9,162 nt of DNA, taken from an uncultured Eubacteriales bacterium. GTDB lineage: Bacteria; Bacillota; Clostridia; Lachnospirales; Anaerotignaceae. Under the pieces are notes generated by a model, which saw only the letters and a list, made by a program, of their open reading frames with translations, ran no database searches and was not told where the DNA came from. Position numbers and translations under genes: made by a program. The stretch's first letter is position 1. Every line of letters begins with the position of its first letter. This document shows, in pieces, positions 5,649 through 9,162 of this stretch. Location: positions 1-9,162 of the forward strand of contig CAKQPE010000074.1 of assembly GCA_934256695.1 (NCBI GenBank). Direction: 5' to 3'.

Positions 5649-6746
5649 TTATAATTTTTCTTCCAATATATCGGCTATTCTCTTGCTGGCAAAACCATCG
5701 CCATAAGGGTTTGATGCTTTGCTCATCTTATCATATTCTTCTTTGTTTGTAAGAAGTGTCTTAAATTCTTTGTAGATAGTCTCCTCATCTGTGCCTACAA
5801 GCTTTAATGTGCCTGCGGCAATACCTTCCGGACGTTCTGTTGTATCACGCATAACAAGCACCGGCTTTCCGAGTGAAGGTGCCTCCTCCTGTATTCCGCC
5901 ACTGTCTGTAAGTATAAGATAACTTCTTGACATAAAATTGTGGAAATCCAAAACATCAAGTGGTTCTATTATTCTTATTCTGTCATCGTTTCCAAGTTCT
6001 TCATCAGCAGCCTTTCTAACAACAGGATTCATATGTATAGGATAAATTACCTTTATATCAGGAGTTTCGTCTACTATTCGTCTTATGGCTCTAAACATAT
6101 GGTGCATAGGTTCACCAAGGTTTTCCCTTCTGTGTGCCGTAAGAAGTATAAGTCTGCTGTCCTTTGCCCATTCGAGATGTTCGTTTGAATAATCATCTCT
6201 GACAGTAGTTTTAAGTGCATCTATTGCTGTGTTTCCCGTTACATAAATAGTATCGGCATTTTTTCCTTCTTTTAACAGATTGTTCTTTGAAACATCAGTC
6301 GGTGAAAAATTAAACTGTGCCACTATGCCAACAGCCTGTCTGTTAAACTCCTCAGGATATGGTGAATATATATTGTATGTTCTAAGTCCGGCCTCTACGT
6401 GACCAACCGGAATCTGCATATAAAAGCAAGCAAGTGCTGTTGTAAATGTGGTTGTTGTATCACCGTGAACAAGAACTACGTCAGGCTTTTCCTTTTCCAA
6501 TACATCACGTATTTTACCGAGAATATTTATTGTTACATCAAAAAGTGTCTGCTTTTCCTTCATTATTGAAAGATCATAATCCGGCTCTACATCAAATGCC
6601 TCTAAAACCTGATCAAGCATCTGCCTGTGCTGACCTGTGACGCATACGACTGTTTTTAATTTGTCTCTTGATTTAAGCTCATTTACAAGAGGACACATTT
6701 TTATTGCCTCCGGTCTTGTACCGAAAACAACCATTACCTTCTTCAT
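5649..6746 (-). CDS. wecB: UDP-N-acetylglucosamine 2-epimerase (non-hydrolysing)
   Basis: A 365-residue cytosolic enzyme of the WecB/MnaA family, which interconverts UDP-GlcNAc and UDP-ManNAc, the donor precursor for wall teichoic-acid linkage units, capsules and other surface glycans. Visible signatures: FGTRPEAIKM at the N-terminus, HGDTTTT (Asp96), GHVEAGLRT (Glu118), YPEEFNR (Glu132/133), TAHRRENLG (His205), YPIHMNP, and TDSGGIQEEAPSLGKPVLVMRDTTERPEG for UDP binding. These Asp, Glu, Glu and His positions correspond to the catalytic residues reported for the E. coli enzyme. GGAG eight bases before the ATG at 6744-6746 fixes this start; an in-frame TTG at 6765-6767 lies upstream of that site and is unlikely. 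It is flanked by its own promoter and terminator, so it is a single-gene unit. No other surface-glycan gene is visible in the window. Confidence 0.97.
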   Translation of the reverse strand: MKKVMVVFGTRPEAIKMCPLVNELKSRDKLKTVVCVTGQHRQMLDQVLEAFDVEPDYDLSIMKEKQTLFDVTINILGKIRDVLEKEKPDVVLVHGDTTTTFTTALACFYMQIPVGHVEAGLRTYNIYSPYPEEFNRQAVGIVAQFNFSPTDVSKNNLLKEGKNADTIYVTGNTAIDALKTTVRDDYSNEHLEWAKDSRLILLTAHRRENLGEPMHHMFRAIRRIVDETPDIKVIYPIHMNPVVRKAADEELGNDDRIRIIEPLDVLDFHNFMSRSYLILTDSGGIQEEAPSLGKPVLVMRDTTERPEGIAAGTLKLVGTDEETIYKEFKTLLTNKEEYDKMSKASNPYGDGFASKRIADILEEKL

Positions 6747-6808
6747 ATCTTCAACTCCTAAAATCAATCTGTAGTCTGTATATCTTTCACGAAACTTCTT
6801 TTAAAAAC

Positions 6809-6837
6809 ATAATACTATAAATAAAATATATAGTCAA
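6809..6837 (-). promoter_or_regulatory. Promoter of wecB
   Basis: On the - strand: TTGACT (6832-6837), a 17-bp spacer, TATTAT (6809-6814). A leader of about 55 bases precedes the ATG. The -35 nearly touches repeat copy 5, and a second TTGACT lies 10 bases further upstream. Confidence 0.7.
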
Positions 6838-6844
6838 ATAAAGT

Positions 6845-6932
6845 CAAAACCGTGGGACTCTGTCCCACACCCTGCGATTTTTTGAAAAAAATCGAGTAAA
6901 ACTTTTATCAAAACGCAATAAATTGCGTTTTT
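6845..6932 (+). repeat. Intergenic three-hairpin element, copy 5
   Basis: AAAACC, hairpin 1 GTGGGAC-tct-GTCCCAC (6852-6868), ACCCTG, hairpin 2 CGATTTTTT-ga-AAAAAATCG (6875-6894), AGTAAAACTTTTATC, terminator (6910-6932). It points rightward although both neighbouring genes run leftward, so no visible gene uses it as a 3' end. Hairpin 2 is wholly different in sequence from copies 2, 6 and 7 but pairs perfectly. Confidence 0.85.
6910..6932 (+). terminator. Terminator hairpin of repeat copy 5
   Basis: AAAACGCAA (6910-6918), loop TAAA, TTGCGTTTT (6923-6931), then T. No + strand gene precedes it in the window. With its A-rich left arm it may also act leftward, insulating wecB from upstream transcription. 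Confidence 0.6.
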
Positions 6933-6958
6933 CGGAAAATATATATTTTTATTGCACA

Positions 6959-6990
6959 AAAGTCCACTTAAATTCATTTAAGTGGACTTT
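6959..6990 (-). terminator. Terminator of the aminotransferase operon (in repeat copy 6)
   Basis: A perfect 15-bp stem (6959-6973 with 6976-6990), loop TC. On the - strand it is followed by TTTTGTGC; the right arm ends in TTT, so it may be bidirectional. It ends the transcript of the aminotransferase gene and its partner. Confidence 0.8.
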
Positions 6991-7053
6991 AATAAAGTTT
7001 AGGTCAAGCCTTTTTAAAGGCTTGTGGGGCATTGGGGTGAAACCCCAAGGTCT
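6959..7053 (-). repeat. Intergenic three-hairpin element, copy 6
   Basis: Read on the - strand: (T)AAGACC, hairpin 1 TTGGGGT-ttc-ACCCCAA (7032-7048), TGCCCCA, hairpin 2 CAAGCCTTT-aa-AAAGGCTTG (7005-7024), ACCTAAACTTTATT, terminator (6959-6990). The TAA stop of the 189-residue protein gene forms the first bases of the element. Confidence 0.85.
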
Positions 7054-7622
7054 TAATCTTCGTAAAAATTCTTTCCGTCAAAGGCCGCACAGTATGGGTA
7101 CGCACCCTTTCCGGAACCGTCGGCAAGGATTAAAAACACATCTGTATTTTTAATCAGATACTCTTTTGTGTTCATAATCGCGTTTTTTATTCCGCACCTG
7201 TTGTTGAAATCCGTTATCATATCCGATATTTCTTCGGCTTTTTCTTTGTCTGCTTTAAATACTGCACCGAACCTTCCGCCGAAGGCTATGCACCACAGCC
7301 CGTTTCCTATGTAATCCGCTTTGTCGTCTGCCGATTCACTGTCGTCTCTCGGACTGCCTATTATTCCTCCGCCAATGTGCAATGCGTCGGCTATTTCGAT
7401 TCCTATGCCAAGTGCGTAAACGTCCGTTGAGTCAACCTCCTGTGTTGTCTCATACAGTTTCACATCTATAAAATAATCATGCTTTATACCTGTAAAATCA
7501 GCTTTTTCGGCAGCAGAAACATATCTTTCCTTTACTTCTTCGACCTTTTTATCACTACATAAGGCACAAATATATACTCTTTCACCGGATTTTGAGCTAC
7601 AACATGAAATAAATCCTTCCAT
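7053..7622 (-). CDS. Unrecognised 189-residue protein coupled to the aminotransferase gene
   Basis: I do not recognise a family. The protein is acidic and has no signal peptide or membrane segment, so it is probably cytosolic. Notable points: CC at 7-8 and CALC (a CxxC) at 19-22 near the N-terminus; a Gly-rich then acidic stretch at 84-103 (GGGIIGS followed by DDSESADDKAD); GLWCIAFGGRFGAVF at 108-122; and FLILADGSGKGAYPY near the C-terminus. It starts four bases after the aminotransferase stop. Its AAGGA lies inside the end of that gene, eight bases before the ATG, so translation is probably coupled and the two are expressed together. It may assist or regulate the aminotransferase or act in the same pathway, but that rests on position only. 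Confidence 0.82.
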   Translation of the reverse strand: MEGFISCCSSKSGERVYICALCSDKKVEEVKERYVSAAEKADFTGIKHDYFIDVKLYETTQEVDSTDVYALGIGIEIADALHIGGGIIGSPRDDSESADDKADYIGNGLWCIAFGGRFGAVFKADKEKAEEISDMITDFNNRCGIKNAIMNTKEYLIKNTDVFLILADGSGKGAYPYCAAFDGKNFYED

Positions 7623-7626
7623 ATCT

Positions 7627-8799
7627 TTATTCCTTCATATTTTTCTGAACAAATGACCATATTCTGTACAATGCTCGTTCTATATTTTCTATTGAATATG
7701 CATATGAACATCTTATAAATCCTTCACCGCATTCACCAAAGGCTGTTCCCGGAACAACGGCTACTTTTTCACTGAAAAGAAGCTTTTCGCAGAACTCGTC
7801 ACTTGTCATTCCTGTTTTCTTAATGCTTGGGAAAACATAAAAAGCGCCTTTTGGTTCAAAGCAGCTTAATCCCATCTGCCTGAAACCGTCTACCATAACA
7901 CGGCGTCTTTCATCATAAGCGTCTCGCATTACGGCTATGTCTTCCTCTCTCTGCTCGCTTGTCAGAGCCTCTATACCGGCATACTGGCTCGGTGTAGGAG
8001 CACACATGGCGATATACTGATGAATTTTGTTCATATTAAATATCATTTCTTCCGGACCGCAGGCAAAGCCCAGTCTCCAGCCTGTCATGGCAAAAGCCTT
8101 TGAAAAACCGTTCAGCACAACCGTTCTTTCGTACATTCCCGGCAAAGAAGCTATAGAAACGTGTTTTGTGCCGTAAGTAAGCTCGGAATATATTTCGTCA
8201 CTTATTACAAAAAGGTCATGCTCTATAATAACCTTTGATATTGCCGCAAGGTCATCTATCTCCATTATACCACCTGTAGGGTTATTTGGATAGGGTAAAA
8301 TAATTGCCTTTGTTTTCGGTGTTATTTTATTCTCTATTTCCTTCGGAGTTACTCTGAAATCGTTTTCCTCATATGTTACAACAGGTACCGGAACACCGCC
8401 GCACATAGACACACACGGCTTGTAAGAAACATAAGACGGCTCAATAACAAGCACCTCGTCACCGGGATTTATAATTGCTCTTAAAGCAATATCTATACCT
8501 TCGCTGGCACCGATTGTAATAACAATTTGCGTTTTAGGGTCATATTTAGTCGAATATTTTTCATCAAGATAGTCAGATACGGCTTCCCTAAGTTCGAGCA
8601 TACCTGTATTTGACGAATATGAAGTATGTCCCTTCTCCAAGGATGAAATTGCCGCTTCTCTTATATGCCAAGGAGTCTCGAAATCAGGCTCACCTACACC
8701 AAGAGAAATTGCATTTTCCATCATATTTGCCACATCAAAAAATTTTCTTATACCGGAACTCGGCATATTTTTTATATTTTCTGCTAAAAACTTATTCAT
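7627..8799 (-). CDS. PLP-dependent class I/II aminotransferase (fold type I)
   Basis: A 390-residue cytosolic transaminase of the AspC/AlaT/PatA-like group; the family moves an amino group between amino acids and 2-oxo acids. Visible signatures: ISLGVGEPDF (31-40), GASEGID (97-103, PLP phosphate loop), YPNNPTGG (170-177, Asn173), SDEIYSEL with Asp201 and Tyr204, the PLP Schiff-base Lys234 in NGFSKAFAMTGWRLGF, Arg242, and Arg363 in FIRCSYA, the usual contact for the substrate carboxylate. Length and all key residues are intact. Substrate choice (aspartate, aromatic, alanine or other) cannot be read from sequence. GGAG eight bases before the ATG supports the start. It is the first gene of an apparent two-gene operon with the 189-residue protein, driven by the promoter near 8900. 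Confidence 0.96.
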   Translation of the reverse strand: MNKFLAENIKNMPSSGIRKFFDVANMMENAISLGVGEPDFETPWHIREAAISSLEKGHTSYSSNTGMLELREAVSDYLDEKYSTKYDPKTQIVITIGASEGIDIALRAIINPGDEVLVIEPSYVSYKPCVSMCGGVPVPVVTYEENDFRVTPKEIENKITPKTKAIILPYPNNPTGGIMEIDDLAAISKVIIEHDLFVISDEIYSELTYGTKHVSIASLPGMYERTVVLNGFSKAFAMTGWRLGFACGPEEMIFNMNKIHQYIAMCAPTPSQYAGIEALTSEQREEDIAVMRDAYDERRRVMVDGFRQMGLSCFEPKGAFYVFPSIKKTGMTSDEFCEKLLFSEKVAVVPGTAFGECGEGFIRCSYAYSIENIERALYRIWSFVQKNMKE

Positions 8800-8896
8800 T
8801 TTTCCGTCTCCAAACTATATATTAAAAACTGCTTTCAAAACCATTCTTCATTGAATGATTATTAAAATATTTACACAAAATTATTATGTGTTGTTT

Positions 8897-8905
8897 ATTA
8901 TATCA
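8897..8905 (-). promoter_or_regulatory. Extended -10 promoter of the aminotransferase operon
   Basis: TGATATAAT on the - strand (TATAAT at 8897-8902 preceded by TGA), about 97 bases before the ATG. No clear -35 stands at 16-18 bp, which fits an extended -10 promoter and possibly regulated expression. Confidence 0.55.
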
Positions 8906-8925
8906 CACTTAATCTTTTTTGTGAT
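8902..8925. promoter_or_regulatory. Candidate operator: ATCACA-N12-TGTGAT inverted repeat
   Basis: ATCACA (8902-8907) and TGTGAT (8920-8925) are exact inverted copies that cover the space from the -10 to the expected -35 of the aminotransferase promoter. A weaker partner, ACACA-N9-TGTGT (8873-8891), lies just downstream in the leader. A bound dimer would block or modulate the promoter. The regulator is not identified. Confidence 0.35.
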
Positions 8926-9021
8926 TAATTTTTTTAAACTTATCTATTAAAAAAATCAATCAATAATAATAATACTTTACACAATATAATACAGATATTT
9001 GTACTATACAAAAAAATTACG

Positions 9022-9046
9022 GATAAATATATAAATTTATCGAACT
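9022..9046 (+). repeat. AT-rich palindromic module, second copy
   Basis: GATAAATATATAAATTTATC followed by GAACT. It matches the reverse of 219-242 apart from one extra TA, and stands immediately before repeat copy 7. It may be a mobile or exchangeable piece of the repeat family. Confidence 0.5.
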
Positions 9047-9138
9047 AAGACCGTGGGACTCTGTCCCACACCTGCAAGCCTTTGAAAAGGCTTGACCTAA
9101 ACTTTTAGTAAAATACCGTGACAAAGTCACGGTATTTT
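9046..9138 (+). repeat. Intergenic three-hairpin element, copy 7
   Basis: TAAGACC, hairpin 1 GTGGGAC-tct-GTCCCAC (9053-9069), ACCTG, hairpin 2 CAAGCCTTT-ga-AAAGGCTTG (9075-9094), ACCTAAACTTTTAGT, terminator (9110-9138). It is a complete, clean copy. No + strand gene lies upstream of it in the window, so as in copy 5 it is not the 3' end of a visible gene. Confidence 0.85.
9110..9138 (+). terminator. Terminator hairpin of repeat copy 7
   Basis: AAAATACCGTGAC (9110-9122), loop AAA, GTCACGGTATTTT (9126-9138). A perfect 13-bp stem with terminal T run. Its A-rich left arm would also serve a - strand gene lying to the right of the window. Confidence 0.7.
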
Positions 9139-9162
9139 TAGGTTAACTGTAAAATTGCCAAT

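Noticed and set aside
6765..6767. TTG as start of wecB
   Set aside because: It lies upstream of the GGAG that serves the ATG at 6744-6746, and the family's N-terminal motif begins right after that ATG.
8976..9010. A + strand promoter that would make repeat copy 7 a free-standing small RNA
   Set aside because: TTTACA and TATAAT/TATACA boxes are present but no pair has 16-18 bp spacing, so I could not support it.

Overview
This AT-rich window (roughly 35-40% G+C by eye) looks like a chromosomal segment of an anaerobic Clostridia-class Firmicute, probably a gut species. The grounds are AAGGAG/GGAG ribosome binding sites, sigma-A-type promoters, a secreted protein ending in 'stalk' (copper amine oxidase N-terminal type) domains, an InlB-type repeat, a BspA-like leucine-rich-repeat protein, and hairpin-rich intergenic repeats of a style common in that class. 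I cannot name the genus.

Layout, left to right. 1-242 is a cluster of hairpin repeats. 262-1206 (-) encodes a cytosolic leucine-rich-repeat protein and diverges from 1339-2139 (+), a Cof-type HAD phosphatase, across a short shared promoter region. 2140-2713 is a gene-free stretch between two convergent genes and is packed with hairpin repeats. 2714-5101 (-) encodes a large secreted multidomain surface protein. Its upstream region, 5102-5360, holds a near-consensus promoter whose 17-bp spacer contains a run of ten G, in other words a possible phase-variation switch, and a long leader with a small upstream ORF. 5649-6746 (-) is wecB (UDP-GlcNAc 2-epimerase) with its own promoter and terminator. 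6838-7052 carries two repeat elements placed tail to tail. 7053-7622 (-) is an unrecognised 189-residue protein, apparently translationally coupled to the upstream class I aminotransferase at 7627-8799 (-). 8800-9162 contains the aminotransferase promoter with a candidate operator and one more repeat element.

Two things stand out. First, the surface-protein promoter has TTGAAA, a 17-bp spacer including G10, then TATAAT; this is the layout of known slipped-strand phase-variable promoters. Second, a family of about six clear and several decayed copies of one intergenic element recurs: hairpin 1, a short linker, hairpin 2, an AAACTTTT linker, then a variable terminator hairpin. The stem sequences differ from copy to copy while pairing is kept, which suggests selection on RNA structure.

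The genes do not form one obvious pathway. WecB supplies UDP-ManNAc for cell-wall or surface glycans and the stalk protein is exported, so both concern the cell envelope. The aminotransferase and its small partner form a two-gene operon. No tRNA, rRNA, CRISPR array or insertion-sequence transposase was seen.
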